Source: Methylotetracoccus oryzae
Lineage (GTDB): Bacteria > Pseudomonadota > Gammaproteobacteria > Methylococcales > Methylococcaceae
Reading direction: 5' to 3'
Length of the DNA: 64,000 nucleotides
Assembly (NCBI RefSeq): GCF_006175985.1
Contig: NZ_SRSH01000004.1
Span: 124,001 to 188,000, forward strand
Shown: positions 51,227-61,803 of the stretch, piece after piece
Layout: every line of letters starts with the position of its first letter
Numbering within the stretch: position 1 is the stretch's first letter
The notes under the pieces: model-generated
Told to the model about the DNA's origin: nothing
Databases searched by the model: none
Seen by the model: only the letters and a program-made list of their open reading frames with translations
Translations under genes and position numbers: made by a program

Positions 51227-51580
51227 GTGCAGCGGATCATCCTTCTTTTGCTGGTGCTGATCGGCCTACTTCAATACCGGCTGTGGTTCGGGGACGGGAA
51301 CGTCCTCGAACTGCGCCGAATGAAGGACCGAATCGTCGAATTGCAGCGCGAGGGGGAGCGACGCCAGCAGCGGAATGCCGCGCTCGACGCCGAGGTCACC
51401 GACCTGAAGCAAGGAACGGAAGCGATTGAGGAAAGCGCACGGCAGAATCTCGGGATGATCAAGCAGGGCGAAGTGTTCGTGCAGATGGTCGAGGACCGCC
51501 CCGAGGAAAAACCGCCCGCCACTGAAGTATCCCCAGCGACTCCGCCCAAACCGCGGCGTCGTCCCGTGGCACCTCGCTGA
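51227..51580 (+). CDS. ftsB: Cell division protein FtsB
   Basis: A 117-residue divisome protein with an N-terminal membrane helix (IILLLLVLIGLLQYRLWFG) and a coiled coil (RRMKDRIVELQREGERRQQR...). The GDGN and NLGMIKQGEVFVQM segments are characteristic. It starts at GTG 51227, 35 bp after eno. The C-terminal tail is longer than in E. coli (103 aa) and proline/lysine-rich. FtsB bridges FtsL and FtsQ in cell division. Confidence 0.94.
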   Translation: MQRIILLLLVLIGLLQYRLWFGDGNVLELRRMKDRIVELQREGERRQQRNAALDAEVTDLKQGTEAIEESARQNLGMIKQGEVFVQMVEDRPEEKPPATEVSPATPPKPRRRPVAPR

Positions 51581-51595
51581 CCCGAGGTGGGCCGC

Positions 51596-52300
51596 ATGAG
51601 CGAGGCGTCCAGGTTCTGGGGCATCGTCCCCGCCGCTGGCGTAGGCCGGCGCATGGGAGCAGACACTCCCAAACAGTATCTCAAGGTACGGGGCAAACCC
51701 GTCCTGCAACACACCGTCGAGCGGCTTCTGGCCGTTCCCAGGCTCCAGGGGCTCGTGGTCGCCCTCGGCAGCGAAGATCCTTTCTGGGCCGAGCTCGATT
51801 GCGCCTCGGACCCCAGGGTTCGCACCTGCGACGGGGGCCGCGAACGCGCCGACTCCGTGCTGGCCGCCCTGACGTTCCTGTCGCGGGAAGCAGCGCCGGA
51901 CGACTGGGTCCTGGTGCACGACGCTGCCCGACTCTGCATCACGGTCAGTGACGTCGACCGGTTGATCGATGCCGTTCGCCATCACCCGACCGGCGGCATC
52001 CTGGCTCTGCCGAGCAGCGACACACTGAAGAGCGTGCAGGACCGCACTATTACCGAAACACTGGACCGCAACCGGGTCTGGCGTGCGCTGACCCCGCAGA
52101 TGTTCCGACTGGGCGCACTGCGGGAGGCGCTGGACGCCGCCGCCCGGCAAGGGCTCACCGTCACCGACGAAGCCAGCGCGCTCGAACTGCAGGGCAGTTT
52201 TCCGCTGGTGGTCGAGGGACGCCCCGACAACATCAAAATCACGCGCCCCGAGGACCTTCCACTGGCCGCGTTCTACTTGGAGGCACAATGCTGCGAATAG
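51596..52300 (+). CDS. ispD: 2-C-methyl-D-erythritol 4-phosphate cytidylyltransferase
   Basis: A 234-residue enzyme of the MEP isoprenoid pathway. The nucleotide-binding opening [31 protein letters not shown] and DTLKSV are family landmarks, and the C-terminal [13 protein letters not shown] is typical. ATG 51596 is chosen over GTG 51587 because GAGGTGG lies at the right distance. It overlaps ispF by 13 bp. Confidence 0.96.
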   Translation: MSEASRFWGIVPAAGVGRRMGADTPKQYLKVRGKPVLQHTVERLLAVPRLQGLVVALGSEDPFWAELDCASDPRVRTCDGGRERADSVLAALTFLSREAAPDDWVLVHDAARLCITVSDVDRLIDAVRHHPTGGILALPSSDTLKSVQDRTITETLDRNRVWRALTPQMFRLGALREALDAAARQGLTVTDEASALELQGSFPLVVEGRPDNIKITRPEDLPLAAFYLEAQCCE

Positions 52301-52764
52301 GCCAGGGCTATGACGCCCATCGTTTCCAGGACGGCGGACAGCTCGTCCTGGCCGGCGTCGCCATCGATTACCCGCGCAGCCTGGCGGCACACTCCGACGG
52401 GGACGTTGCCCTGCATGCCCTGTGCGACGCCCTGCTGGGCGCCGCCGGCCTGGGGGATATCGGCCGCCATTTTCCCGATTCCGATGTCGCCTTCAAGGGG
52501 ATCGACAGCCGCCTGTTGCTGCGCGATGTCGTCGGCAAGCTGACACAGTTGGGTTTCACCATCGTCAACGTCGACGTGACCGTGATCGCGCAGGCGCCCA
52601 AGCTGGCCCCGCACATCGAGACCATGCGTCAACGCGTCGCCGAGGATCTCGGCATCCCGCCCGATCGCGCCAACGTCAAAGCCACCACGACCGAAGGACT
52701 GGGCTTCGAAGGCCGCGGCGAGGGTATCGCGGCCCAGGCCGTCGCACTCCTCGATCAGGCATGA
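52288..52764 (+). CDS. ispF: 2-C-methyl-D-erythritol 2,4-cyclodiphosphate synthase
   Basis: A 158-residue enzyme of the MEP pathway. The metal site GQGYDAHRF (Asp and His), [18 protein letters not shown] and [10 protein letters not shown] are clear. [20 protein letters not shown] closes the protein. Overlaps at both ends (ispD by 13 bp, truD by 4 bp) show tight coupling. Confidence 0.97.
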   Translation: MLRIGQGYDAHRFQDGGQLVLAGVAIDYPRSLAAHSDGDVALHALCDALLGAAGLGDIGRHFPDSDVAFKGIDSRLLLRDVVGKLTQLGFTIVNVDVTVIAQAPKLAPHIETMRQRVAEDLGIPPDRANVKATTTEGLGFEGRGEGIAAQAVALLDQA

Positions 52765-53894
52765 GCCCGGACCGGGATCCTTCCCTGGGGCCGGCGGAAG
52801 CCCCTCCCAGGCACGCCGGGGCCGCGACGCCCCTCCCCTACGCGCACGGTCACCCGCCGCACACGGGGACACTCAAAGCCAGCCCCGAGGATTTCTGCGT
52901 CGACGAGATCCTGAGCTTCGCACCGAACGGGGCCGGCGAACATGTTCTGCTGCGAATTGAAAAGCTCGGGGAGAACACCGACTACATCGCGCGCCAACTG
53001 GCACGCTTTGCCGCGGTGCCTGCCTCGGCCGTCACCTATGCCGGCCTCAAGGACCGGCATGGCCGCACGTCGCAGTGGTTCTGCATCAGCCTTCCCGGGC
53101 GCCCCGAACCCGATTGGCGCGCCTTCGAAACGCCAACCGTTCGCATCCTCGAGATCACGCGGAATCAGCGAAAGCTGCGGCGCGGGGCGATCAGCGGCAA
53201 CCGTTTCCACATCACCGTGCGCGACCTGAGCGCGGATACCGCAGTGTTGGCCGAGCGGCTGTCCCAGGTTGCGACGGATGGGGTTCCGAACTACTTCGGC
53301 CCGCAGCGCTTCGGACACGACGGCGCCAATATCGGTGCTGCCCTGCAGATGTTCGAGCACAACGATCTCCGCCGCGTGCCACGGCATCGGCGCAGCCTTT
53401 ATCTGTCGGCGGCGCGCGCTTACCTGTTCAACCGCATCCTGGCCGAACGCGTCGCCGCCGGCAGCTGGAATCGTGCAATCCCCGGAGACGTGCTCATGTT
53501 CTCCAGCGGACACAGCCTGTTCCGGGACGACGTTGCCCGCCCCGATATCGTCGAACGCATTGAACGTGGCGAGATCCATCCGGCCGGAACGCTGTGGGGG
53601 ATCGGCGAACGCCTGACCACTGCGCAGGCCCTGGCCGCCGAGGACCGGGCTTTGGCCGACGGTTTGGCCTTGATGCAGGGCCTTGAGCAGGCGGAGGTCC
53701 GCTCTGCGATGCGCCCGCTGCGCGTTCGCCCCATCGACCTGGAATGGCAGTTCGACAACGATCGCAGCCTGACCCTGAGCTTCATTCTGCCTTCCGGCAG
53801 CTACGCGACCAGTGTCCTGCGCGAGCTTGTCGACACGGGTGCCACCCGCTTACCCGAGCCGGACGACAGCGACGACGGGCGCCCCGGAGGCTGA
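52761..53894 (+). CDS. truD: tRNA pseudouridine(13) synthase
   Basis: A 377-residue TruD that isomerises U13 in tRNA-Glu. Family motifs are [27 protein letters not shown], the catalytic Asp in [15 protein letters not shown], and [17 protein letters not shown]. The TRUD insertion domain is present. An N-terminal extension of about 35 proline-rich residues precedes the conserved part. ATG 52761 overlaps the ispF stop. Confidence 0.96.
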   Translation: MSPDRDPSLGPAEAPPRHAGAATPLPYAHGHPPHTGTLKASPEDFCVDEILSFAPNGAGEHVLLRIEKLGENTDYIARQLARFAAVPASAVTYAGLKDRHGRTSQWFCISLPGRPEPDWRAFETPTVRILEITRNQRKLRRGAISGNRFHITVRDLSADTAVLAERLSQVATDGVPNYFGPQRFGHDGANIGAALQMFEHNDLRRVPRHRRSLYLSAARAYLFNRILAERVAAGSWNRAIPGDVLMFSSGHSLFRDDVARPDIVERIERGEIHPAGTLWGIGERLTTAQALAAEDRALADGLALMQGLEQAEVRSAMRPLRVRPIDLEWQFDNDRSLTLSFILPSGSYATSVLRELVDTGATRLPEPDDSDDGRPGG

Positions 53895-54044
53895 CGGCCA
53901 GCCCCGAGTTGTGCCGGGCGCCCATCACTCACTCCGCGCGCTTCCGTTCAGAGGGTTGCAGCACCGAGTCGTCCGTTCAGTCCCCAGAGCGGGGCTGAGG
54001 GGTTACAATACCGGAACACGCCTCGCCGCCCTGGGAGAGCCGCC

Positions 54045-54503
54045 ATGTCCGTAGGAACCCTCTGCAATCGCACTACTGTCGTCGCCCGCCGTGGAAACTC
54101 CGTGGTCGAAACCGCGAAGATCATGCGGGAGAACCACGTCGGATCGGTAATCGTCGTCGACGATGCCGATGGCGCCCCGACCCCGGTCGGCATCGTCACC
54201 GACCGCGACCTCGTGCTCGAGGTCATGGCGGCGGAACTCGACCCCGATACCGTGACCATCGGTGACCTCGTCGCCCGCGAACTCGTCACTGCGCGCGAGA
54301 CCGACAGCCTTTGGGATACTCTGCAGCGCATGCGGACCCATGGCACGCGACGGATGCCCGTGGTTGATCACCAAGGTCATCTGGTCGGCATCCTGTCGGT
54401 CGAGGACATGCTCGAACTACTGGCGGTCGAACTGAATGAATTGGCGCGGGTCAGCGCCCGCGAGCAGGCGCTCGAAGAAAAGATGCGCCCCGCTGTACGC
54501 TGA
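54045..54503 (+). CDS. Two-CBS-domain protein
   Basis: A 152-residue protein consisting of two CBS motifs (SVVETAKIMRENHVGSVIVV...GIVTDRDL and DTLQRMRTHGTRRMPVVD...GILSVEDML). Such tandems bind adenine nucleotides and act as energy or ligand sensors. No other domain is attached, so its partner is unknown. It lies alone between truD and arsC, with a TACAAT -10-like hexamer at 54004-54009. Confidence 0.92.
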   Translation: MSVGTLCNRTTVVARRGNSVVETAKIMRENHVGSVIVVDDADGAPTPVGIVTDRDLVLEVMAAELDPDTVTIGDLVARELVTARETDSLWDTLQRMRTHGTRRMPVVDHQGHLVGILSVEDMLELLAVELNELARVSAREQALEEKMRPAVR

Positions 54504-54527
54504 GCCGGCCCAGACTTCCCTGGTTCC

Positions 54528-55507
<980 letters not shown>

Positions 55508-55564
55508 AGGTCGCGCGCCACATGAGTTGCAGGTTTCCATCACGCTGTCAGCAGCCCCACTGAC

Positions 55565-56263
55565 ATGGCCGAGCAGATTCCTCTCGCTCTGGGCTTCCAG
55601 CCCCGCGCCACGTTCGATGAATACTGGCCTGGTGCCAACGCCGAGCCTGTTCGACATCTGGAGGCGATTGCGGACGGCGACGGAGAGCGGTTCATTCTGC
55701 TATGGGGTGACGAGGGTTCCGGCAAGTCGCATTTGTTGCAGGCCACTTGCCGCAGCGCGCACCGCCGCGGCGACTCGGCCGCCTACCTGCCGCTGCGGCT
55801 GCTGCGCCCGCTTGGCGCGGAGATCTTCGAAGGGCTCGACGACCATGCTCTGGTTTGTATCGACGACCTGGATGCCATCGCGGGACAGTCGGAGTTCGAA
55901 CAGGGCCTGTTTGGGCTTTACAACCGTCTCCGCGACGGCAATGCGACCCTGGTCGTGTCCGCAGCCGGTCCACCACAGCAGTTGGACATCGGTCTCCCGG
56001 ATTTGCGGAGCCGGTTGAGCTGGGGTCTGGTCCTGCGCCTGGTGCCGCTGGACGAGAACGATACGCTGGCGGCCATCGCCCTTTATGCGCGGCAGCTCGG
56101 ACTGGAGCTGTCTCCGCAAGTGAGCCGATTCCTGCTGGCTCACTGCCGGCGCGACTTCACCTCGCTGCGGCATCTGCTGGAACGCCTGGATCGAGCCACA
56201 CTGGCCGCCAAGCGCCGGCTCACCATTCCCTTCATCAAGGCTCTGCTGGAAGAATTGGCATGA
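55565..56263 (+). CDS. hda: DnaA regulatory inactivator Hda
   Basis: A 232-residue AAA+ protein homologous to the DnaA ATPase region. It opens IPLALGFQPRATFDEYWPGAN and has a Walker A LLWGDEGSGKSHLLQA and a Walker B-like region (ALVCIDDLDAIAG). With the sliding clamp it stimulates ATP hydrolysis by DnaA to prevent over-initiation; the N-terminal clamp-binding pentapeptide region QIPLAL is visible. Its stop overlaps the panE start. Confidence 0.94.
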   Translation: MAEQIPLALGFQPRATFDEYWPGANAEPVRHLEAIADGDGERFILLWGDEGSGKSHLLQATCRSAHRRGDSAAYLPLRLLRPLGAEIFEGLDDHALVCIDDLDAIAGQSEFEQGLFGLYNRLRDGNATLVVSAAGPPQQLDIGLPDLRSRLSWGLVLRLVPLDENDTLAAIALYARQLGLELSPQVSRFLLAHCRRDFTSLRHLLERLDRATLAAKRRLTIPFIKALLEELA

Positions 56264-57186
56264 ATGTACTCGTCATTGGAACCGGAGCGATCGGGAGCTT
56301 TTACGGCTCCATGCTGGCAAAGGCCGGAGTCGATGTCTCCGTCGTCGCGCGTACCGATTTCGAGTACATCCGGCGCCACGGTATCCACCTCCAGAGCAAA
56401 CTCGGCAACTACCATTTCCTGCCGAAGCAGGTCGTCCGGGACGCTGCGGAACTGACCGAGAAGCCGGACTACGTACTGCTGTGCATCAAGGTCGTCGAAC
56501 AGGTGGACCGTCCGGCCTTGCTGCGCGGGGCGCTGGGGCCGGACAGCGCGATCGTGCTGATCTCGAACGGCATCGGGGTGGAACAGGAAATCGCTGATGC
56601 CTACCCCATGCATGAACTGATCAGCGGCCTGGCGTTCATCTGCGTCACGCGCACCGCACCCGGCAGCATCTGGCATCAGGCCTATGGACGGCTGGCGCTG
56701 GGCAACTACCCGGGCGGCGCGTCGGAGAAGGCGCGAGCGCTCGGGGCGATGTTCACCGAAAGCGGCATCAGTTGCATCCTGACCGAGGATATTACGACGG
56801 CGCGCTGGCAGAAGTGCGTCTGGAATGCTCCCTTCAATCCGCTGTCGGTGCTCTCGGGCGGCCTTTCGACCAATGACATCCTGTCCAGCCAGGAGCCGCT
56901 GGTGCGTGCCCTGATGGAGGAAATCTGTGCGGTCGCGGAAGCCTCAGGGCATCCGCTGCCGGCGGATAGCGTCGACCGCAACGTCGACAGCACCTACAAG
57001 ATGCCGCCCTACAAGACGAGCATGTTGCTGGATTTCGAGGCGGGCCGGCCACTCGAAACGGAGGCTATTCTGGGTAACGCGGTCCGCATCGGTCAGGGCC
57101 TGCGCGTCCCGATCCCTCATCTGGAAGCCGTGTATGCGCTGATGAAATTGCGCGAGCTTCGTGTCTCGCGCGAAAGCGGCGGGTGA
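56260..57186 (+). CDS. panE: 2-dehydropantoate 2-reductase (ketopantoate reductase)
   Basis: A 308-residue NADPH-dependent enzyme for pantothenate synthesis. It opens VLVIGTGAIGSFYGSMLAKAG, has LLCIKVVEQ and the catalytic Lys in RWQKCVWNAPFNPLSVLSGG, followed by the C-terminal substrate block YKTSMLLDFEAGRPLETEAIL. The family is broad, so some members act on other keto acids. ATG 56260 overlaps the hda stop. Confidence 0.92.
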   Translation: MNVLVIGTGAIGSFYGSMLAKAGVDVSVVARTDFEYIRRHGIHLQSKLGNYHFLPKQVVRDAAELTEKPDYVLLCIKVVEQVDRPALLRGALGPDSAIVLISNGIGVEQEIADAYPMHELISGLAFICVTRTAPGSIWHQAYGRLALGNYPGGASEKARALGAMFTESGISCILTEDITTARWQKCVWNAPFNPLSVLSGGLSTNDILSSQEPLVRALMEEICAVAEASGHPLPADSVDRNVDSTYKMPPYKTSMLLDFEAGRPLETEAILGNAVRIGQGLRVPIPHLEAVYALMKLRELRVSRESGG

Positions 57187-57194
57187 ATTCTATC

Positions 57195-57224
57195 GCGGGC
57201 GCCATGCAGACAGCTTGCGCCCGC
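57195..57224. terminator. Hairpin between convergent panE and hemerythrin genes
   Basis: GCGGGCGC and GCGCCCGC form a perfect 8-bp stem with a 14-nt loop between two convergent genes. No T-run follows on either strand. It could act as a bidirectional terminator. Confidence 0.5.
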
Positions 57225-57250
57225 CGACGGTCCGGTCGGTCGTCAAGACA

Positions 57251-57826
57251 TCAAGCACCGAGTCCCGACTCGGCCACCGCATCGGGTACGTTGAGGATGC
57301 GCGTATACAGGGCCCGGTACTGTTGGTCGACAGTGGGCCCGAACAAGGGGTCGGCCCGGTAGGGAAGCGAGCGGTTCAGCTGCTCCCAGTCCTGCACTTC
57401 GAATAACTGCCGCAACAGCGGCAGGATATAGCCTTCTTCGGCATTCAGATGATCCATCTGCTGCGTCACATAGGCCGAGATCTGCTCGATGAACACATCG
57501 CGCTGGACGATGTCCCCGTGCAGGATGCCATCGATGGCGAGGCGCACCCGATTGGTACTCTCCCATAATGCCCGATGCTGTCGTCGCAACTCGTCGACTT
57601 CCGCCCGGGCCACATCACTGCGTTCCAGGTGATAGCGAAAGATCAGGTCTTCCCGGGGGTGGTGGTAGAGGTCGGCGTAGTTCTGCAGGTAATCGATGGT
57701 ATCCAGCATGATCTCGAGGTCCGGCATTCCGCCGTCCTTCAAGGTCACGACCTGACGCTCCAGCAGATTCAGCAAGCGGCTGAAATTGATGTGGTCAGCG
57801 TGCAGTGAGTCGATGATGGTGTACAT
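57251..57826 (-). CDS. Hemerythrin-domain (HHE) protein
   Basis: A 191-residue four-helix protein with the hemerythrin pattern: His in SLHADHINFSRLL, the pair in ADLYHHPREDLIFRYHL, His in RRQHRALWEST and HxxxE in MDHLNAEEGYILP. It should bind a di-iron centre and may sense or carry O2 or protect against stress. M. capsulatus uses a hemerythrin in methane oxidation, but this is a larger HHE-cation-binding type, so equivalence is not implied. No partner gene is adjacent. Confidence 0.9.
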   Translation of the reverse strand: MYTIIDSLHADHINFSRLLNLLERQVVTLKDGGMPDLEIMLDTIDYLQNYADLYHHPREDLIFRYHLERSDVARAEVDELRRQHRALWESTNRVRLAIDGILHGDIVQRDVFIEQISAYVTQQMDHLNAEEGYILPLLRQLFEVQDWEQLNRSLPYRADPLFGPTVDQQYRALYTRILNVPDAVAESGLGA

Positions 57827-57990
57827 GCGCGATTCGCTCCCGGTACCCGCCGCGCTGCCGCGGTCGGTTGATTCATCAGATATTCCCCAAGCTCTTCGCG
57901 ATCAGAGCAAGCGCACTCCCAGAGCCATCCCTAAGGGCTCCTATCATGCCACGGGTCCAGACCCTTGAACAGCAGCGCAAGGTCCGCGGG

Positions 57991-60111
57991 TCATCCCGCC
58001 AGCCAGCGAAGATCAAGGCACCAAGGCGTCAAACTGCCCTCGGGGGCGGCCTCCGCCGGCCTCAATGCGACGCGGGGACTTGGGAGACTCACAAGCCGCT
58101 CCGCGCGTCGCGCACGCGCCTCGTCCAGATCCTCCGGCAGGCCCGGATAAGGCCCCTGGACCGGCCGCCACTCATGCCAGGTGACCTCGCACACTTCCTC
58201 GCAGGCGGCGTGATGCAGCACCAGCCGGAGTTTGTCACGCGCGCCCAGTGTCGGATGAAGTCCCTGCCAGGGCACGAAGCTGCGGTAGCGCACACCGAAC
58301 ACCTTGACCGGCCTCCCCTCCCGTTCGGTGACCTGAAACGGCAATTCGATCCCCTCGACCTGCAGCCCCCACGCGGAGAACGAAAGTTCCGTCTCGCTCT
58401 CCGGCTGCAGCATCACTTCGAGTCGCTGCGTGCTCGAATCGACCAGCCGGCTGGTGCCCGCTTCCTGGCTGCCGGCGTCGCCGAGCAGCGGCCAGAACTC
58501 CAACGCGCGGCGCAAGCGCAAGCTGACGCCCTGAAAGCTCAATTCGGCCTGCTCGCGAAACTCATCCTGAAACAAGGCCGCAACGATCGACTCACCGACC
58601 GCGAGTCCGGCCGCCGCCAGATCCCGGAGAACCACGAGCAGATCGTCCTCGAGACAGAACGGCAGCGCATAGCGGTCGTGCAGCGCGTCGCCCCAGAACC
58701 GGAGCTCGACCGCCGGGTCGGAGTTCATCAGCATCGCCATCACAGCGCGGAGCAAACAGACCAGAGCGGTCGCACGCTCCGGCGTATGCTGCATCCTGAA
58801 CGCCCGAAACTCGACCAGGCCGAGTTGGCCCCGTCCCGGCAGGAAGGGATTCCAGAGCTTCTCGATGTTGAGCTCCGCGCGATGGGAGTTGCCGACCCCA
58901 TCGGTCAGAAACGGCGCGAGACTGCGCCACAGGATTTCCGGGGTCGGCTCCGCGTCGCGCGCCAACAGAGCCAGTCCCAGACGCAACTCGCGAAACGCAT
59001 CGTCACCCCGTTCATCGACCCGAACGGACTGGCCCGAGCCGCCTACGAAATCATGCGCGAACAGATACGACAGGGAGGGATGGCGCTGAACGTAGCGAAT
59101 CAACCGCGGCAGCAGCGCGTAGTCGACAAAGAACGGGCTGGCACCGGGAGACGGACCGCCGAGTGTGATCTGCCCCCCGCCTCCCGAATCGCCTACCGTG
59201 CCATTGAAGTAGAGCCGGTAAGGCGTGAGCTGCTGCTCCCGCGCCGCGGCATAGATCGCGCGACTGCGTTCCAGAAAAGCCGCAGCGGAACGGTCCGGAG
59301 CCGAATTGATCTCGATGACCGCAGGATCCGGGGTGACGGTCATCCACTCGACCGAGGCATCACTGGGTGGCGGAAAACCGGCCAGGATCAAACCGGGCAG
59401 GCGGAGTCCCGCGGCCGCGCGCCCAATGGCAGCCAACAGCCGCAGGAAAGTCGGCACGTCACCGATACCGGGCAGCTCGATTCGGGCAGCCGTCCCCGTC
59501 TCGACGACCTCCATCGTGATGATCAGCAGGAACAATCCCTCGCGCGCCAACTCGTCGAGTAACCCGCTCGCGGGAACAGGCACCGCATGGATGGACGGCC
59601 GCAACAGGCGCGGGTCGTCCAGTTCGGGCTCGGCGTCACCACCCAATTGGACGACCAGACGCCATTCGCGCTCGCTCGTGCCCGGTACGTCCCAGCCCCC
59701 AAGGCTGGCCTCCGCCAGCGCCGACCGCAACGCAGCGCGCAAGGCCTTCAGACACGGTTCCCGTGGAATGGGGTCGCTCAATGTCAACGGATCAGGCGGC
59801 CCCTGCCAGATCGCCCGTCCATCGCGCCGCCGATAAAGGCCATAGCTCCAGCGCGCCCGCTCTTCGCCAGGGTACTGGCGACCGATCGTGCGCAGGATGA
59901 CCGCCCCTGGCGTCGCGCGATGGACCGATCGCACGAGCGCCAACGCGCGCTGCACCTTGTCTTCGCCCAGCGCTTCGTTGGTCCATTCCGGTGCAGTCGA
60001 CCAGCGATCGGTAAAGGTGGGTTCGCTCCCGACCCAAAGGTCCACGCCGAGTCTTCGGAGGTCCGCATCGTGCGCGGCAACCGCTGCCCCGAAATCTTCC
60101 CTACTCGGCAC
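57991..60111 (-). CDS. DUF2126 protein (putative amidoligase-type), standalone
   Basis: A 706-residue protein of the DUF2126 family. The opening GVDLWVGSEPTFTDRWSTAPEWT and the middle blocks FNGTVGDSGGGGQITLGGPS, VDYALLPRLIRYVQRHPSLSYLF and GQLGLVEFRAFRMQ are diagnostic. The family is usually fused behind a transglutaminase-like domain and encoded beside alpha-E and circularly permuted ATP-grasp proteins; none of these is visible here. Peptide ligase activity is proposed for such clusters but not proven. It lies on the same strand between icd and the hemerythrin gene. Confidence 0.85.
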   Translation of the reverse strand: MPSREDFGAAVAAHDADLRRLGVDLWVGSEPTFTDRWSTAPEWTNEALGEDKVQRALALVRSVHRATPGAVILRTIGRQYPGEERARWSYGLYRRRDGRAIWQGPPDPLTLSDPIPREPCLKALRAALRSALAEASLGGWDVPGTSEREWRLVVQLGGDAEPELDDPRLLRPSIHAVPVPASGLLDELAREGLFLLIITMEVVETGTAARIELPGIGDVPTFLRLLAAIGRAAAGLRLPGLILAGFPPPSDASVEWMTVTPDPAVIEINSAPDRSAAAFLERSRAIYAAAREQQLTPYRLYFNGTVGDSGGGGQITLGGPSPGASPFFVDYALLPRLIRYVQRHPSLSYLFAHDFVGGSGQSVRVDERGDDAFRELRLGLALLARDAEPTPEILWRSLAPFLTDGVGNSHRAELNIEKLWNPFLPGRGQLGLVEFRAFRMQHTPERATALVCLLRAVMAMLMNSDPAVELRFWGDALHDRYALPFCLEDDLLVVLRDLAAAGLAVGESIVAALFQDEFREQAELSFQGVSLRLRRALEFWPLLGDAGSQEAGTSRLVDSSTQRLEVMLQPESETELSFSAWGLQVEGIELPFQVTEREGRPVKVFGVRYRSFVPWQGLHPTLGARDKLRLVLHHAACEEVCEVTWHEWRPVQGPYPGLPEDLDEARARRAERLVSLPSPRVALRPAEAAPEGSLTPWCLDLRWLAG

Positions 60112-60363
60112 TGCAGTTCACCTCGGTGTTGATGATTAATGGAAGAAAAAGTGGAAGCCGGGGTTTGGGGGAAGGGTCCATGCAGCAGCAAGGTCCGCTC
60201 CAGCGCGTGCACCGGTGCCTCCCCCCTTGCGAGGTCGGAATGCAAAGCTCACGCCATGCCCGCGGTTCAGCCAAGCACGACGATCGGAGTGTCCGAAGCG
60301 CGCTAGCACCCCGACAGACTGCACCAAACCAGCCCATCCCGGAACGCCCCCGACGGGAGGCGC

Positions 60364-61680
60364 TCAATCCATGTGCACGATCAGATTGTTTGCGAACTCC
60401 GAGCACTTGACCTCGGTCGACCGTGGCAGCAGACGCGCGAAGTCGTAGGTCACGCACCGCGTGGCAATCGCGCCATTCAGACCCTTGACGATCAGATCTG
60501 CCGCCTCGGTCCAACCGAGGTAGCGGAACATCATCTCGCCGCTCAGCACCACGCTGCCGGGATTCACGCGGTCCTGATTGGCGTATTTCGGCGCAGTCCC
60601 GTGCGTCGCCTCGAAGATCGCGTGGCCGGTGACATAGTTGATGTTGCCGCCGGGCGCGATGCCGATGCCCCCGACTTGGGCCGCGAGCGCATCCGACAGG
60701 TAATCCCCGTTCAGATTCAGCGTCGCGATCACATCGAAATCCTCGGGACGGGTCAGCACCTGCTGCAAGGTGATGTCGGCGATCGCGTCCTTGATCACCA
60801 GCCCGGCGCCCGGCTTCCCGTCCGGGATCGCGCACCACGGTCCGCCCTCGATCTCGGCCGCTCCGAATTCCTCCTTGGCCAGCGCGTAGCCCCAGTCGCG
60901 AAAGGCGCCCTCGGTGAACTTCATGATGTTCCCCTTGTGCACCAGGGTGACGCTGCGCCGTCGGTGCCGGATCGCGTATTCGATCGCCGCGCGGACCAGC
61001 CGCCGGCTGCCAAGCCGACTGACCGGCTTGATGCCGATGCCGACGCACACGTCATTTCGCTCGTCCCACCGGGCGCCGGCCGAAAACGCCTGTGCCTGAT
61101 CGAAGGTTCCAAAGCGGATCTTGCCGAATTCCTTCGGGAAGCGCTGGGCCAGAAAGTCCAGCAGCGCCTGGGCATCCGGCGAACCGCCCGGGTATTCGAT
61201 GCCGGCGTAGATGTCCTCGGTGTTCTCGCGGAAGATCACCATGTCGACCTTTTCCGGATGCTTGACCGGCGACGGCACGCCCTTGAAGTACTGTACCGGG
61301 CGCAGGCACACGTACAAATCCAGCAATTGCCGCAGCGCGACGTTCAGGGAGCGGATGCCGCCGCCGACCGGCGTCGTCAGCGGGCCCTTGATGCCGACGA
61401 GGTACTCGCGGAAGGCCTCGACAGTCGCCTCGGGCAGCGAGTCGCCGGTCTGCTGATACGCGGCCTCTCCGGCAAAGACCTCGAACCAGGCGACCGAGCG
61501 CGCATCGCCGTAGGCCTTCTTGACCGCCGCATCGAACACCCGCTGCGCGGCCGCCCAGATGTCCGGTCCGGTGCCGTCGCCACGGATGAACGGAATGATC
61601 GGCCGGTCCGGAACCTGCAGCCGGCCGTCCTGCATCGTGATCTTGCCGATTTCGGGATTGGTCAGGTGTGACTGGGACAT
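60364..61680 (-). CDS. icd: Isocitrate dehydrogenase (NADP-type)
   Basis: A 438-residue isocitrate dehydrogenase of the E. coli type. It shows [14 protein letters not shown], the substrate and phosphorylation site [49 protein letters not shown] and the C-terminal [23 protein letters not shown] 61680 lies 7 bp after GGAGG; upstream Met codons are too close to that site. The Ser in IRSLN is the residue AceK phosphorylates in other bacteria. It produces 2-oxoglutarate and NADPH. Confidence 0.97.
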   Translation of the reverse strand: MSQSHLTNPEIGKITMQDGRLQVPDRPIIPFIRGDGTGPDIWAAAQRVFDAAVKKAYGDARSVAWFEVFAGEAAYQQTGDSLPEATVEAFREYLVGIKGPLTTPVGGGIRSLNVALRQLLDLYVCLRPVQYFKGVPSPVKHPEKVDMVIFRENTEDIYAGIEYPGGSPDAQALLDFLAQRFPKEFGKIRFGTFDQAQAFSAGARWDERNDVCVGIGIKPVSRLGSRRLVRAAIEYAIRHRRRSVTLVHKGNIMKFTEGAFRDWGYALAKEEFGAAEIEGGPWCAIPDGKPGAGLVIKDAIADITLQQVLTRPEDFDVIATLNLNGDYLSDALAAQVGGIGIAPGGNINYVTGHAIFEATHGTAPKYANQDRVNPGSVVLSGEMMFRYLGWTEAADLIVKGLNGAIATRCVTYDFARLLPRSTEVKCSEFANNLIVHMD

Positions 61681-61803
61681 CCGCATCCTCCGTGGGCCCT
61701 CGACGGAAACGCACTCCGGGCGCACCGCGCTCCGGTGAGCACGATTCTAAGCCAAATCCAGGCACCGCGAGCCCCCAATCGCCAAGCGCCGCTCGACCGC
61801 GGC

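Noticed and set aside
57868..59562. Plus-strand ORF of 564 codons opposite the DUF2126 gene
   Set aside because: Antisense shadow; the minus strand has conserved family blocks throughout.
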